Assembly (NCBI RefSeq): GCF_946480385.1 | Contig: NZ_CAMLJP010000093.1 | Span: forward strand, 1 to 25,813 | DNA length: 25,813 nt | DNA from: an uncultured Azospirillum sp. | GTDB taxonomy: Bacteria > Pseudomonadota > Alphaproteobacteria > Azospirillales > Azospirillaceae | Reading direction: 5' to 3' | Part shown: positions 1 through 8,767 of the stretch, in pieces | Numbering within the stretch: the first letter of the stretch is position 1 | Layout of the letters: each line of letters opens with the position of its first letter | The notes under the pieces: generated by a model | Database searches by the model: none | What the model saw: the letters and a program-made list of their open reading frames with translations, nothing else | Told to the model about the DNA's origin: nothing | Made by a program: the position numbers and the translations under genes

Positions 1-98
1 TGATCGCCCCGATCGCCATGGACGAAGGCCTGCGCTTCGCCATCCGCGAAGGCGGCCGTACCGTCGGCGCTGGCGTCGTTGCCAAGATCGTCGAGTGA
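1..98 (+). CDS. tuf: Elongation factor Tu, C-terminal end (partial)
   Basis: Only the last 31 complete codons are present; the gene begins outside the window. The tail reads through the [19 protein letters not shown] segment and ends VVAKIVE, the highly conserved end of domain 3 of EF-Tu, the GTPase that carries aminoacyl-tRNA to the ribosome. Lying just before rpsJ, it is the last gene of the str group (rpsL-rpsG-fusA-tuf), as is usual in proteobacteria. The stop TGA is at 96-98. Identity is certain; nothing can be said of the rest of the gene. Confidence 0.97.
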   Translation, partial: IAPIAMDEGLRFAIREGGRTVGAGVVAKIVE

Positions 99-145
99 TG
101 ACCGTCCGGCAGTCACCGCGGGGTGACCGCCGGAGGGAAGGGTAG

Positions 146-169
146 GGCGGCGGGAGCGATCCCGCCGCC
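146..169 (+). terminator. Perfect 10-bp hairpin behind tuf
   Basis: The arms 146-155 (GGCGGCGGGA) and 160-169 (TCCCGCCGCC) are exactly complementary around the loop GCGA, a GNRA tetraloop. It lies 48 bases after the tuf stop. No T-run follows (GGTTGCAAG), so it is not a classical intrinsic terminator; it may be a weak terminator, a processing site or a 3'-end stabiliser for the str mRNA. Confidence 0.5.
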
Positions 170-301
170 GGTTGCAAGAGACGGACCGTCTCCCCCGTGC
201 AAGCAGGGTGGGCGGTCCGCCCGGTTCTAGCCATCGGGCCTCGGCATTCGGGACCGTCCGCCTGTCGATCCAGCTTCCTCCGACTGGGGGGAGATTCAGG
301 A

Positions 302-330
302 TTGACACGCGGGCGCTGAACGCCTAGAGA
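302..330 (+). promoter_or_regulatory. Candidate sigma-70 promoter for the S10 leader
   Basis: A perfect -35 box TTGACA at 302-307 is followed, after 17 bases, by TAGAGA at 325-330 as a partial -10 box. Transcription would start near 337. It lies about 300 bases before rpsJ and directly before the chain of hairpins, so it most likely drives the S10-spc ribosomal protein operon, or a short leader RNA ending at 476. Confidence 0.55.
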
Positions 331-336
331 TTACGC

Positions 337-476
337 CCTCTGGATTTTGGGTTGGTGGTAGGCAACTTCGGCCTAGACGCAGCCCGAGACGAACGGCAAA
401 GGCGCGCCTCCTTGAGGCGCGCCGTCTGCTGAACGGAACATCCCCCTCGGGCATCCGCCGCGGGGGATGTTCTTTT
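337..476 (+). ncRNA. Putative structured leader RNA or small RNA before rpsJ
   Basis: From the predicted start near 337 the RNA can fold into a two-part stem (349-353 with 381-385, including one G-U pair; 359-363 with 371-375, loop AACTTCG), a perfect 10-bp hairpin with a CTT loop (401-410 with 414-423), and the terminator-like hairpin 436-472 followed by TTTT. The end at 476 is therefore defined by sequence. Known bacterial S10 operons are controlled in their leaders by ribosomal protein L4; whether this RNA does that is inference. The alternative is a free small RNA. Confidence 0.4.
436..476 (+). terminator. Intrinsic terminator or attenuator before rpsJ
   Basis: The arms 436-446 (GAACATCCCCC) and 462-472 (GGGGGATGTTC) pair perfectly over 11 bp around a 15-base loop, and TTTT follows at 473-476. 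It lies downstream of the only visible promoter and about 157 bases before rpsJ, which suggests attenuation rather than simple termination. Confidence 0.65.
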
Positions 477-632
477 CGTATCGGCCCGTCGCATCGGTCA
501 CAGTGTCGCCCGCCGACTCCGCTTAGGAGGTTCGGCGCGCGGCCTTGCGCTGTCGGCGAAGCTCCAAAGCAGCTCGTGGAGTTCCGGTGACGCGTCCGCG
601 TCATCGCTAGAAGGTGCAAGGGACGTTTGGAC

Positions 633-941
<309 letters not shown>

Positions 942-1001
942 TTTTGGTTGGTAAGGGACCTCTCCGGTAAGCGGATGTCCCTGGTCAGGAGATAAAGAAC
1001 A

Positions 1002-1712
1002 ATGCGATCCGGTTTGATCGCGCAGAAGGTCGGCATGACCCGCGTCTTTACGGACGACGGCCAGCATGTTCCGGTCACTGTGCTGAAAGTCGACAGCTGC
1101 CAGGTCGTCGCCGTTCGCACCGAGGAAAAGGATGGCTACACCGCCGTCCAGCTCGGTGCGGGCGCCATCAAGGTCAAGAACGTCAACAAGCCTGAGCGTG
1201 GGCATTTCGCCAAGGCGCGCGTGGAACCGAAGCGCAAGCTGGTCGAGTTCCGCGTCGATGCCGATGCCCTGATCGAGGTCGGTGCCGAGCTGTCGGCCGC
1301 CCACTTCGTCGCCGGCCAGTACGTCGACGTCACCGGCACCTCGATCGGCAAGGGCTTTGCCGGTGCGATGAAGCGCTGGAACTTCGGTGGTCTGCGCGCC
1401 ACGCACGGCGTGTCGGTGTCGCACCGTTCGCACGGTTCGACGGGTAACCGTCAGGACCCCGGCAAGGTCTTCAAGAACAAGAAGATGGCCGGTCATCTCG
1501 GTGACGAGCGGGTTACGGTCCTGAACCTGCAGGTCGTCGCCGTCGACGAAGCTCGTGGTCTGATCATGCTCAAGGGTGCCGTCCCCGGCGCCGAGGGCGG
1601 TTGGCTGCGCATCCGTGACGCCGTCAAGAAGAAGGCTCCGGAAGGCCTGCCCTTCCCGGCCGGCATCAAGTCTGCTCCGGCGGCGGAAGCCCCGGCCGAG
1701 ACGCAGGAGTGA
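1002..1712 (+). CDS. rplC: 50S ribosomal protein L3
   Basis: L3 is an early-assembly large-subunit protein whose long loop reaches the peptidyl transferase centre. The 236-residue product begins [16 protein letters not shown], and the loop around residues 125-167 (RWNFGG, then [20 protein letters not shown]) is the most conserved part of the family. Gln151 corresponds to the glutamine methylated by PrmB in E. coli. The start has AGGAGA at 987-992. The acidic, Ala/Pro-rich C-terminal tail (about residues 222-236) is longer than in E. coli (209 residues). The 60 bases before it hold a short inverted repeat (GGGAC 955-959, GTCCC 977-981). Confidence 0.97.
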   Translation: MRSGLIAQKVGMTRVFTDDGQHVPVTVLKVDSCQVVAVRTEEKDGYTAVQLGAGAIKVKNVNKPERGHFAKARVEPKRKLVEFRVDADALIEVGAELSAAHFVAGQYVDVTGTSIGKGFAGAMKRWNFGGLRATHGVSVSHRSHGSTGNRQDPGKVFKNKKMAGHLGDERVTVLNLQVVAVDEARGLIMLKGAVPGAEGGWLRIRDAVKKKAPEGLPFPAGIKSAPAAEAPAETQE

Positions 1713-1717
1713 GCGCC

Positions 1718-2338
1718 ATGAAGGCCACGATCAAGAACCTGAACAACGAAGCCGTCGGCGAGATCGAGCTGTCGGATGCCGTGTTCGGCCTGCCGACCCG
1801 CACCGACCTGCTGGCCCGCATGGTGAACTGGCAGCTGGCCAAGCGCCGGTCCGGTAACCACAAGACCAAAGGCATCAGCGAGATCAGCGGCACGACCAAG
1901 AAGCCCTATGGGCAGAAGGGCACCGGCCGGGCTCGTCAGGGCTCCATCCGTTCGCCGCAGTTCCGCGGCGGTGCGACCATCTTCGGGCCGGTGGTGCGTT
2001 CGCACGCCCATGACCTGACCAAGAAGGTCCGCAAGCTAGCGCTCAAGACCGCCCTGTCGGCCAAGGCCGCCGAGGGCAAGCTGATCGTCCTGGAGGCTGC
2101 GGCCGCCGAGACGCACAAGACCAAGGAACTGGCGGCCCGTCTCGCCACCCTCGGCCTGACTTCGGCGCTGATCATCGATGGCTCGAACCTGGACGAGAAC
2201 TTCGCCAAGGCTTCGCGCAACATCCCGCTGATCGACGTGCTGCCGGAGCAGGGTGCGAACGTCTACGACATTCTCCGCCGCGATACGCTGGTCCTGACCC
2301 GCAACGCGGTCGAGCAACTGGAGGCTCGCCTGAAATGA
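1718..2338 (+). CDS. rplD: 50S ribosomal protein L4
   Basis: L4 lines the peptide exit tunnel and, in E. coli, represses its own S10 operon by binding the leader RNA. The protein has 206 residues. The extended tunnel loop is residues 45-96, with [15 protein letters not shown] at about 61-75; the C-terminal half is the globular Rossmann-like part (NIPLIDVLP). The ATG at 1718 is chosen because AGGAG at 1704-1708 is well spaced for it; the GTG at 1709 would overlap that site. It begins five bases after the rplC stop. Its possible regulatory partner is the leader at 337-476, but no binding site can be proven here. Confidence 0.97.
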   Translation: MKATIKNLNNEAVGEIELSDAVFGLPTRTDLLARMVNWQLAKRRSGNHKTKGISEISGTTKKPYGQKGTGRARQGSIRSPQFRGGATIFGPVVRSHAHDLTKKVRKLALKTALSAKAAEGKLIVLEAAAAETHKTKELAARLATLGLTSALIIDGSNLDENFAKASRNIPLIDVLPEQGANVYDILRRDTLVLTRNAVEQLEARLK

Positions 2339-2652
2339 GCAAGCAGTCGAAACCTGCGGTGAGCCAGGAGCGGATGTACGACCTGATCCTCGCTCCCGTC
2401 ATCACCGAGAAGTCGACGTTGGTGTCGGAGCATAACCAGGTCACGTTCCGCGTGCCGCTCACGGCCTCCAAGCCGGAGATCAAGGCCGCCGTTGAAGGTC
2501 TCTTCAACGTCAAGGTGACCGCGGTCAACACCCTGGTTTCCAAGGGCAAGACCAAGCGGTTCCGCGGCACCATCGGCCGTCGCTCGGACTTCAAGAAGGC
2601 CGTCGTCACCCTCGCCGAGGGTAACAAGATCGACGTGACCACGGGCATCTGA
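2335..2652 (+). CDS. rplW: 50S ribosomal protein L23
   Basis: L23 lies at the exit of the peptide tunnel and is the docking site for trigger factor and the signal recognition particle. The product has 105 residues. The core starts at [14 protein letters not shown] and ends with the paired [20 protein letters not shown] strand region, both typical of L23. The first 14 residues ([14 protein letters not shown]) are a short extra N-terminus compared with E. coli. The ATG overlaps the rplD stop by four bases (ATGA), so translation is probably coupled. Confidence 0.96.
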   Translation: MSKQSKPAVSQERMYDLILAPVITEKSTLVSEHNQVTFRVPLTASKPEIKAAVEGLFNVKVTAVNTLVSKGKTKRFRGTIGRRSDFKKAVVTLAEGNKIDVTTGI

Positions 2653-2668
2653 GCGGGAGTGTGATCCG

Positions 2669-3496
2669 ATGGCTCTGAAGCAATACCGCCCGATTACGCC
2701 GTCGCTCCGCCAGTTGGTCATCGTTGACCGCTCGGAGCTGTGGAAGGGCAAGCCGGTCAAGACCCTCACCGAGGGCCTGACCAAGTCTGGTGGACGCAAC
2801 AACACCGGCCGCATCACTGCGCGCCGGATGGGTGGCGGCCACAAGCGCACCTACCGTCTGGTGGACTTCAAGCGTCGCAAGTTCGACGTTCCGGCCACCG
2901 TCGAGCGGCTGGAATACGATCCGAACCGCACGGCTTTCATCGCGCTGATCAAGTACCAGGATGGGACGCTGTCCTACATCCTGGCGCCGCAGCGCCTGAA
3001 GGTCGGCGACACCGTGATCTCCGGCGAGCGCGTCGACGTGAAGCCCGGCAACGCGATGCCGCTGAAGAACATCCCGGTCGGTTCGATCGTGCACAACGTC
3101 GAGCTGAAGGCCGGCAAGGGTGGTCAGGTGGCTCGTTCCGCCGGCACCTATCTGCAGCTGGTCGGCCGCGACGGCGGCTACGCCCAGCTGAAGCTGCCCT
3201 CGGGCGAGCTGCGCATGGTTCGTGGCGAGTGCATGGCCACCCTGGGTGCCGTGTCCAACCCGGACCAGATGAACACCAACCTTGGCAAGGCCGGTCGCAA
3301 CCGCTGGCTGGGCAAGCGTCCGTCGGTCCGTGGCGTCGCCATGAACCCGATTGACCACCCGCACGGTGGTGGTGAGGGTCGAACCTCGGGCGGCCGTCAT
3401 CCGGTCACGCCGTGGGGCAAGCCGACCAAGGGCAAGAAGACTCGTCACAACAAGAAGACGGATGGCCTGATCCTGCGCCGCCGTCATTCGAAGTAA
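2669..3496 (+). CDS. rplB: 50S ribosomal protein L2
   Basis: L2 is needed to join the subunits and supports the peptidyl transferase centre. The 275-residue product matches the family length. The RNA-binding core includes [19 protein letters not shown] (residues 42-60) and the C-terminal [12 protein letters not shown] block; His230 corresponds to the conserved His229 of E. coli L2. The basic tail ([14 protein letters not shown], ending RRRHSK) is complete. GGGAG at about 2655-2659 serves as the ribosome binding site, 16 bases after the rplW stop. Confidence 0.98.
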   Translation: MALKQYRPITPSLRQLVIVDRSELWKGKPVKTLTEGLTKSGGRNNTGRITARRMGGGHKRTYRLVDFKRRKFDVPATVERLEYDPNRTAFIALIKYQDGTLSYILAPQRLKVGDTVISGERVDVKPGNAMPLKNIPVGSIVHNVELKAGKGGQVARSAGTYLQLVGRDGGYAQLKLPSGELRMVRGECMATLGAVSNPDQMNTNLGKAGRNRWLGKRPSVRGVAMNPIDHPHGGGEGRTSGGRHPVTPWGKPTKGKKTRHNKKTDGLILRRRHSK

Positions 3497-3508
3497 GGAG
3501 GTCGAACG

Positions 3509-3787
3509 ATGGCACGCTCCGTTTGGAAGGGCCCGTTCGTCGACGGCTATCTGCTGAAGAAGGCGGACAAGAGCCGGGCTTCGGGCCGCAACGAGATCAT
3601 CAAGATCTGGTCGCGTCGTTCGACCATCCTGCCGCAGTTCGTCGGTCTGACGTTCGGCGTCTACAACGGCCACAAGTTCCTGCCGGTTCTGGTTACCGAG
3701 CACATGATCGGTCACAAGTTCGGCGAGTTCGCTCCGACGCGGACCTTCTATGGCCACGCGGCGGACAAGAAGGCGAAGAGGAAGTAA
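3509..3787 (+). CDS. rpsS: 30S ribosomal protein S19
   Basis: S19 binds 16S rRNA in the head with S13. The 92-residue protein begins [19 protein letters not shown] and contains [16 protein letters not shown] and [13 protein letters not shown], which identify the family without doubt. A strong AAGGAGG lies 6-12 bases before the ATG. It stands between rplB and rplV, the universal order in bacteria. No anomaly is visible. Confidence 0.98.
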   Translation: MARSVWKGPFVDGYLLKKADKSRASGRNEIIKIWSRRSTILPQFVGLTFGVYNGHKFLPVLVTEHMIGHKFGEFAPTRTFYGHAADKKAKRK

Positions 3788-3790
3788 GCC

Positions 3791-4186
3791 ATGGGCAAGT
3801 CTGCCAACCCCAGCCGGGTCGCGGAGAACGAGGCTCTGGCCCGCAATCCGATGATCCGCACCAGCCCGCGGAAGCTCAACCTCGTCGCCCAGCTCATCCG
3901 GAACATGGATGCCAGCCGTGCCGTGGCCGAGCTGACCTTCTCCAAGCGCCGCATCGCCGGCGAAGTGAAGAAGGTGCTGCAGGCCGCGATCGCGAACGCC
4001 GAGAACAACCACCAGCTCGACGTCGACCGTCTGTACGTGTCGTCGGCGACTGTGGGTCGCGCTCTGGTGATGAAGCGCTTCCACGCCCGTGCCCGCGGTC
4101 GCGGCGCCCGGGTCGAGAAGCTGTTCAGCAACCTGACGATCATCGTCCGCGAGCGTGACGCCGCCGTTGCCGAGGGGGCCGAGTAA
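3791..4186 (+). CDS. rplV: 50S ribosomal protein L22
   Basis: L22 spans the large subunit, and its beta-hairpin lines the exit tunnel next to L4; changes there are known to give macrolide resistance. The 131-residue product contains [16 protein letters not shown] (about residues 22-37), the [16 protein letters not shown] helix region, and the tunnel hairpin at about residues 95-109 ([14 protein letters not shown]). It has about 20 extra N-terminal residues compared with E. coli (110 residues). It starts three bases after the rpsS stop, and its stop overlaps the rpsC start (TAATG). Confidence 0.97.
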   Translation: MGKSANPSRVAENEALARNPMIRTSPRKLNLVAQLIRNMDASRAVAELTFSKRRIAGEVKKVLQAAIANAENNHQLDVDRLYVSSATVGRALVMKRFHARARGRGARVEKLFSNLTIIVRERDAAVAEGAE

Positions 4187-4935
4187 TGGGTCAGAAAATC
4201 AATCCGATCGGGCTGCGCCTCGGCATCAACCGGACCTGGGACAGCCGTTGGTTCGCCAAGCGCGACTACGCCAATCTGCTGCACCAGGACCTGAAGCTGC
4301 GTGGCTATCTGCAGGGTCGCCTGCAGCAGGCCGGTTGCTCGCGCGTCGTCATCGAACGTCCGGCCAAGAAGGCCCGCATCACCATCCACTCGGCTCGCCC
4401 GGGTGTGGTGATCGGCAAGAAGGGCGCGGACATCGAGAAGCTGCGTCTTGAGCTGTCGAAGATGACCGGCAGCGAGGTGAGCCTGAACATCGTCGAAATC
4501 CGCAAGCCGGAAATCGACGCTCGCCTCATCGCCGAGAACATCGCCAGCCAGCTCGAGCGCCGTGTGGCATTTCGTCGCGCCATGAAGCGCGCCGTGCAGT
4601 CCGCCATGCGTCTGGGCGCCCAGGGCATCCGGATCAACTGCTCGGGCCGTCTCGGCGGTGCGGAAATCGCCCGCATGGAGTGGTACCGCGAGGGCCGCGT
4701 TCCGCTGCACACCCTGCGCGCCGACATCGATTACGGTGTGGGCACCGCCAAGACCACCTACGGCACCTGCGGTGTCAAGGTGTGGGTGTTCAAGGGCGAG
4801 GTCATGGCTCACGACCCGATGGCGCAGGACAAGCGCATGGGTTCCGAGCCGGTGTCGACCGACGGCGAGCCGCGCCGCGATCGGCATGATCGCCGCGACC
4901 GTCGCGAGCGCTCCGAGCGCTCCGAACGCGAGTAA
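4186..4935 (+). CDS. rpsC: 30S ribosomal protein S3
   Basis: S3 forms part of the mRNA entry pore. The 249-residue protein begins [23 protein letters not shown], has the KH-type loop [10 protein letters not shown] at about residues 73-82, and the conserved C-terminal domain ([23 protein letters not shown]). It is longer than E. coli S3 (233) because of a highly charged tail from about residue 217, rich in Asp-Arg and Ser-Glu-Arg repeats. At the DNA level the tail includes two exact 9-bp units (GAGCGCTCC at 4906-4914 and 4915-4923). The start overlaps the rplV stop by one base. Confidence 0.98.
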   Translation: MGQKINPIGLRLGINRTWDSRWFAKRDYANLLHQDLKLRGYLQGRLQQAGCSRVVIERPAKKARITIHSARPGVVIGKKGADIEKLRLELSKMTGSEVSLNIVEIRKPEIDARLIAENIASQLERRVAFRRAMKRAVQSAMRLGAQGIRINCSGRLGGAEIARMEWYREGRVPLHTLRADIDYGVGTAKTTYGTCGVKVWVFKGEVMAHDPMAQDKRMGSEPVSTDGEPRRDRHDRRDRRERSERSERE

Positions 4936-4947
4936 AGGGGCCGAGCG

Positions 4948-5379
4948 ATGCTTTCTCCCAAGCGCACGAAATTCCGTAAGGCCCACAAGGGCCGCATCCA
5001 CGGCAACGCCAAGGGCGGTACCGCCCTGAACTTCGGCTCCTTCGGCCTCAAGGCCCTGGAGCCGGAGCGTATCACCGCCCGTCAGATCGAAGCGGCCCGC
5101 CGCGCGATCACCCGTGCGATGAAGCGTCAGGGCCGCGTCTGGATCCGCATTTTCCCGGACCTCCCCGTCTCCACCAAGCCCGCCGAAGTCCGCATGGGTT
5201 CCGGTAAGGGTTCGCCGGAGTACTGGGCGGCCCGCGTTAAGCCCGGCCGCATCCTGTTTGAACTGGACGGCGTGCCGGCAGATGTGGCAAAAACCGCCTT
5301 CGCTCTGGCGGCCGCGAAGCTGCCGATCAAGGTGAAGCTGGTGACCCGCCTGGGCGGTGTCGAGGAGACCGCGGCATGA
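4948..5379 (+). CDS. rplP: 50S ribosomal protein L16
   Basis: L16 organises the A-site region of the large subunit. The 143-residue product begins [16 protein letters not shown] and carries the [15 protein letters not shown] loop (about residues 74-88). Arg82 corresponds to Arg81 of E. coli, the residue hydroxylated by the RoxA/YcfD oxygenase, so the target is conserved. AAAGGGG at 4934-4940 is the ribosome binding site. The stop overlaps the rpmC start by four bases (ATGA). Confidence 0.98.
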   Translation: MLSPKRTKFRKAHKGRIHGNAKGGTALNFGSFGLKALEPERITARQIEAARRAITRAMKRQGRVWIRIFPDLPVSTKPAEVRMGSGKGSPEYWAARVKPGRILFELDGVPADVAKTAFALAAAKLPIKVKLVTRLGGVEETAA

Positions 5380-5582
5380 AGGCCGTAGACATTCGTACGA
5401 AGAGCGCGGATGAGCTGAACGATCAGCTCCTCCAGCTCAAGAAGGAACAGTTCAACCTGCGTTTCCAGAAGGCCTCCGGCCAGCTGGAGAACACCGCGCG
5501 GGTGAACACGGTGCGCCGCGACATCGCCCGCATCAAGACCATCATCGGCGAGCGTGCCCGCTCCGCCGACGCCGGCAAGTAA
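5376..5582 (+). CDS. rpmC: 50S ribosomal protein L29
   Basis: L29 is a small helical-hairpin protein beside L23 at the tunnel exit. The 68-residue product has the family core: [38 protein letters not shown] is a continuous match in pattern to L29, followed by the [14 protein letters not shown] helix (the text here is split: [10 protein letters not shown]). The ATG overlaps the end of rplP by four bases, indicating coupled translation. Nothing unusual is seen. Confidence 0.96.
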   Translation: MKAVDIRTKSADELNDQLLQLKKEQFNLRFQKASGQLENTARVNTVRRDIARIKTIIGERARSADAGK

Positions 5583-5594
5583 GGGGGATCATCC

Positions 5595-5849
5595 ATGCCT
5601 CGCCGCGTTCTGCAGGGCACGGTGGTCAGCGACAAGTGCGACAAGACCGTTACGGTTCTTGTCGAGCGCCGTGTCATGCACCCCGTGTACAAGAAGTTCA
5701 TTCGTCAGTCGAAGAAGTACGCCGCCCACGATGAGGGCAACCAGTTCAAGGTCGGCGATACCGTTTCGATCATCGAATGCCGCCCGATCTCGAAGTCCAA
5801 GCGTTGGACGGTCGTGACGGAGTCCGCCGCCGACAGCGGCGCCGCGTGA
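5595..5849 (+). CDS. rpsQ: 30S ribosomal protein S17
   Basis: S17 is a primary 16S rRNA binder with an OB fold. The 84-residue product starts [19 protein letters not shown] and contains [21 protein letters not shown] and [18 protein letters not shown], all diagnostic of S17. AAGGGGG at 5581-5587 precedes the ATG. It lies in the usual place between rpmC and rplN. Confidence 0.97.
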   Translation: MPRRVLQGTVVSDKCDKTVTVLVERRVMHPVYKKFIRQSKKYAAHDEGNQFKVGDTVSIIECRPISKSKRWTVVTESAADSGAA

Positions 5850-5868
5850 TAACGAAAGGTCGTAAACA

Positions 5869-6237
5869 ATGATCCAGATGCAAACCAACCTGGAAGTCGC
5901 CGATAACAGCGGGGCGCGCCGGGTGCAGTGCATCAAGGTGCTTGGCGGGTCCAAGCGGAAGGTCGCGACCGTGGGCGACGTCATCGTCGTCTCGGTCAAG
6001 GAGGCCATTCCGAAGGGCCGCGTCAAGAAGGGCGACGTGCATCGCGCCGTCATCGTCCGCACCGCGAAGGAACTGCGTCGGGAGGACGGGTCGGCGATCC
6101 GTTTCGACCGGAATGCCGCCGTGCTCATCAACAAGCAGGGCGAGCCGATCGGCACCCGTATTTTCGGGCCGGTCACTCGTGAGCTGCGCGGCAAGAAGTT
6201 CATGAAGATCATCTCGCTGGCGCCGGAGGTGCTGTAA
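5869..6237 (+). CDS. rplN: 50S ribosomal protein L14
   Basis: L14 lies at the subunit interface and forms bridges with the small subunit; it is also where the silencing factor RsfS binds. The product has 122 residues, exactly the usual length, from [20 protein letters not shown] to the C-terminal [16 protein letters not shown]. The central [20 protein letters not shown] is typical. It opens the spc part of the cluster. The stop overlaps the rplX start by one base (TAATG), and AAAGG at 5855-5859 is the ribosome binding site. Confidence 0.98.
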   Translation: MIQMQTNLEVADNSGARRVQCIKVLGGSKRKVATVGDVIVVSVKEAIPKGRVKKGDVHRAVIVRTAKELRREDGSAIRFDRNAAVLINKQGEPIGTRIFGPVTRELRGKKFMKIISLAPEVL

Positions 6238-6554
6238 TGGCCGCCAAGATCAAGACCAAGGACAAGGTCGTTGTCCTGACCGGCCGTGACAAGGGCAAGA
6301 CCGGCGAGGTGTTGAAGGTTTTCCCCAAGGAGAACCGTGCCGTTGTGCAGGGCGTGAACGTGGTGAAAAAGCACCAGCGTGCCAGCGCCCGCTCGCAGGG
6401 TGGCATCATCGAGATGGAGGCGCCGATCAACGTCTCCAACCTCGCTCACGTCGATCCCAAGGATGGCAAGCCGACCCGCGTCGGTTTCAAGATCCTTGAG
6501 GATGGCCGCAAGGTGCGTGTCGCCAAGCGGTCCGGCGAAGTCATTGACCTGTGA
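6237..6554 (+). CDS. rplX: 50S ribosomal protein L24
   Basis: L24 is one of the two assembly initiators of the large subunit. The 105-residue protein shows the N-terminal KOW motif ([21 protein letters not shown], residues about 8-28) and the [10 protein letters not shown] segment. Start and the rplN stop share one base, so expression is likely coupled. The length agrees with the family. Nothing odd. Confidence 0.97.
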   Translation: MAAKIKTKDKVVVLTGRDKGKTGEVLKVFPKENRAVVQGVNVVKKHQRASARSQGGIIEMEAPINVSNLAHVDPKDGKPTRVGFKILEDGRKVRVAKRSGEVIDL

Positions 6555-6564
6555 GGACCCGGGC

Positions 6565-7107
6565 ATGACCGCACGTCTGAAAGAAGTTTACGATTCCAAG
6601 ATTCGCGCCGCTCTGAAGTCGGAATTCGGCTACAAGAACGACCTGGAAGTTCCGCGGATCGAGAAGATCGTGGTCAACATGGGTGTCGGCGAGGCTGTCG
6701 CCGACTCCAAGAAGATCCAGCTCGCCGTGGCCGAGATGGCCGCCATCACCGGTCAGAAGCCGGTGGTGACCAAGTCGCGCAAGTCGATCGCCCAGTTCAA
6801 GCTGCGCGAAGGCATGGCGATCGGCTGCAAGGTCACGCTCCGTCGCGACCGCATGTACGAGTTCCTGGATCGCCTGGTGACGATTGCGTTGCCGCGCGTC
6901 CGTGACTTCCGCGGTATCCCGGGTGACAGCTTTGACGGCCGTGGCAACTACGCCATGGGCGTCAAGGAGCAGATCATTTTCCCGGAGATCGATTACGACA
7001 AGATCGATCAGATCCGCGGCATGGACATCATCATCGTCACTTCGGCGAAGACCGACCAGGAAGCCAAGGCTCTCCTGAAGGGCTTCGACATGCCGTTCGT
7101 GAGCTGA
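6565..7107 (+). CDS. rplE: 50S ribosomal protein L5
   Basis: L5 binds 5S rRNA and forms a bridge to S13. The 180-residue product starts [17 protein letters not shown] and shows [15 protein letters not shown], the [20 protein letters not shown] segment and [19 protein letters not shown], all family signatures. An upstream in-frame extension to 6379 overlaps rplX entirely and is rejected; the ATG at 6565 has GAGG at 6553-6556 and begins ten bases after the rplX stop. Confidence 0.98.
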   Translation: MTARLKEVYDSKIRAALKSEFGYKNDLEVPRIEKIVVNMGVGEAVADSKKIQLAVAEMAAITGQKPVVTKSRKSIAQFKLREGMAIGCKVTLRRDRMYEFLDRLVTIALPRVRDFRGIPGDSFDGRGNYAMGVKEQIIFPEIDYDKIDQIRGMDIIIVTSAKTDQEAKALLKGFDMPFVS

Positions 7108-7122
7108 GGCTGGAGCACGACC

Positions 7123-7428
7123 ATGGCTAAGACCAGTGCCATCGAAAAGAACAAGCGTCGCGCCAAGCTGGCCAAGCAGTACGCGAACAAGCGTGCGCGC
7201 CTGAAGGCAATCGCGAACGACAAGACCCTCCCGCCGGAAGAGCAATTCGCTGCCCGCCTCAAGCTGGCCGAACTGCCGCGCAACTCCTCGAAGGTGCGTG
7301 TCCGGAACCGCTGCGAAATGACCGGGCGTCCGCGCGCGTTCTATCGCAAGTTCAAGCTGTCCCGCGTCACGCTCCGCGAACTGGCCTCGACCGGCCAGAT
7401 TCCGGGCATGACGAAGTCGAGCTGGTAA
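7123..7428 (+). CDS. rpsN: 30S ribosomal protein S14 (zinc-free type)
   Basis: S14 binds the 16S rRNA 3' domain in the small-subunit head. The 101-residue product is the long form without the paired CXXC zinc motifs; the region that holds them in the short form here reads [19 protein letters not shown], with one cysteine. The N-terminus is rich in Lys/Arg, and the end [11 protein letters not shown] is typical. Only this copy is visible, so no judgement on zinc-dependent paralogues is possible. Confidence 0.97.
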   Translation: MAKTSAIEKNKRRAKLAKQYANKRARLKAIANDKTLPPEEQFAARLKLAELPRNSSKVRVRNRCEMTGRPRAFYRKFKLSRVTLRELASTGQIPGMTKSSW

Positions 7429-7441
7429 GGAGGGTCCGAGA

Positions 7442-7840
7442 ATGTCTTTGAGCGATCCGCTCGGCGATATGCTGACCCGCATCCGCAACGGTCAGCACGC
7501 CCGCATGTCCGTTGTGGTTTCCCCGGCGTCTAAGCTGCGCGTCAACGTCCTGGAAGTTCTGAAGCGTGAAGGCTTCATCCGCGGCTGGTCCGAGGAAGAA
7601 CTGCGTCCGGGCGTCAAGAACCTGAAGATCGAGCTGAAGTACCACGAAGGCGAGCCTGTCATTAAGCAGATCGCCCGTGTGTCGAAGCCCGGCCGTCGCG
7701 TCTACTCGAAGATCGCCGACCTGCCCCGTGTTTACAACGGGCTGGGTCTGTCGATCCTGTCGACCCCGCGCGGCGTGATGTCGGACAATGAGGCCCGCTC
7801 CGCCAACGTCGGCGGCGAAGTCCTCTGCCGCGTGTTCTAA
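7442..7840 (+). CDS. rpsH: 30S ribosomal protein S8
   Basis: S8 binds helix 21 of 16S rRNA; in E. coli it also represses the spc operon by binding its mRNA near rplE. The 132-residue product begins [18 protein letters not shown] and ends with the signature [25 protein letters not shown] (here quoted in part: [13 protein letters not shown]), then VLCRVF. A strong AAGGAGG at 7427-7433 precedes the start. Whether autoregulation operates here is not visible. Confidence 0.97.
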   Translation: MSLSDPLGDMLTRIRNGQHARMSVVVSPASKLRVNVLEVLKREGFIRGWSEEELRPGVKNLKIELKYHEGEPVIKQIARVSKPGRRVYSKIADLPRVYNGLGLSILSTPRGVMSDNEARSANVGGEVLCRVF

Positions 7841-7853
7841 GGGGGATTGGCAG

Positions 7854-8387
7854 ATGTCGCGCATTGGCAAGCATCCCGTGCCGGTCCCGGCTGGCGTCGA
7901 CGTGAAGGTCGACGGTCAGCAGGTCACGGCCAAGGGCAAGCTGGGGCAACTCAGCATGACCCTGATCGACGACATCACCGCCTCGCTGGAAGACGGCAAG
8001 GTGGTGGTGAAGCCGGCAAACGACAGCAAGCGCGCCCGCGTCATGTGGGCGACCTCGCGCACCCTGATCAACAACATGGTCACCGGTGTCAGCCAGGGCT
8101 TCACGATCAACCTGGAAATCAACGGCGTCGGTTACCGCGCGGCCGTGCAGGGCAAGGAGCTGGTCATGCAGCTCGGCTTCTCGCACGACGTGAAGTACCC
8201 GATCCCGGAAGGCATCACGATCAAGTGCGACAAGCCGACGGCCATCTCGGTCAGCGGCTACGACAAGCACAAGGTCGGCCAGGTTGCCGCCGAGATCCGC
8301 GGTTGGAAGAAGCCGGAGCCCTATAAGGGCAAGGGCATCAAGTACGAGACCGAAACCGTCCTGCGCAAGGAAGGTAAGAAGAAGTAA
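7854..8387 (+). CDS. rplF: 50S ribosomal protein L6
   Basis: L6 supports the factor-binding region near the sarcin-ricin loop. The 177-residue product begins [17 protein letters not shown], with two repeated alpha-beta domains; the second contains [14 protein letters not shown] and the C-terminal signature [17 protein letters not shown] longer in-frame extension from 7788 would overlap rpsH by 53 bases; the ATG at 7854 has AAGGGGG at 7839-7845 and gives the family length. Confidence 0.97.
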   Translation: MSRIGKHPVPVPAGVDVKVDGQQVTAKGKLGQLSMTLIDDITASLEDGKVVVKPANDSKRARVMWATSRTLINNMVTGVSQGFTINLEINGVGYRAAVQGKELVMQLGFSHDVKYPIPEGITIKCDKPTAISVSGYDKHKVGQVAAEIRGWKKPEPYKGKGIKYETETVLRKEGKKK

Positions 8388-8392
8388 CCGCC

Positions 8393-8755
8393 ATGCTGAA
8401 GCCAAAGCAACTCCACGAGCGCCGCAAGCAGCGCGTGCGCGCGCAGATTGCCAAGAAGGCCGGCGGGCGTGTTCGCCTCTCGGTCTTCCGGTCCAATCTG
8501 CACATCTACGCCCAGATCATCGACGACGAAAACGGCAAGACGCTCGCGTCCGCCTCGTCGCTCGAGAAGGAGCTGCGCGAGCAGCTCAAGCACGGCGGCA
8601 ACGTCGATGCTGCCAAGCGCATCGGCGAGCTGATCGCCGAGCGCGCCAAGGCCGCTGGGATTACCGAGGTCGTGTTCGACCGCGGTGGTTACATTTACCA
8701 TGGCCGGGTCAAGGCCCTGGCCGACGCCGCCCGTGAGGGCGGGCTGTCGTTCTAA
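8393..8755 (+). CDS. rplR: 50S ribosomal protein L18
   Basis: L18 binds 5S rRNA together with L5. The 120-residue protein contains [18 protein letters not shown] (about residues 25-42) and the C-terminal [23 protein letters not shown], which define the family. It begins five bases after rplF; its only ribosome binding site candidate (AAGGTAAG) is weak and lies inside the rplF end, so it may depend on coupling to rplF translation. Confidence 0.97.
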   Translation: MLKPKQLHERRKQRVRAQIAKKAGGRVRLSVFRSNLHIYAQIIDDENGKTLASASSLEKELREQLKHGGNVDAAKRIGELIAERAKAAGITEVVFDRGGYIYHGRVKALADAAREGGLSF

Positions 8756-8767
8756 GGAGGCCCGGAT

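Larger units (their letters stand above)
99..632 (+). other. 534-base non-coding gap between tuf and rpsJ
   Basis: I see no credible gene here. Reading frames that cross it have no ribosome binding site and no recognisable product. It contains the post-tuf hairpin (146-169), a promoter (302-330), a leader with at least three hairpins (349-385, 401-423, 436-472), a T-run at 473-476, and then about 155 bases up to rpsJ with a small hairpin at 588-603 beside the ribosome binding site. I find no second clear promoter between 477 and 632, so rpsJ transcription probably crosses the terminator-like hairpin. Confidence 0.7.

Noticed and set aside
2606..4084. Long - strand frame of 492 codons across rplW-rplV
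   Set aside because: It is antisense to five certain ribosomal protein genes, and its His/Asp/Leu-rich text matches no protein pattern.
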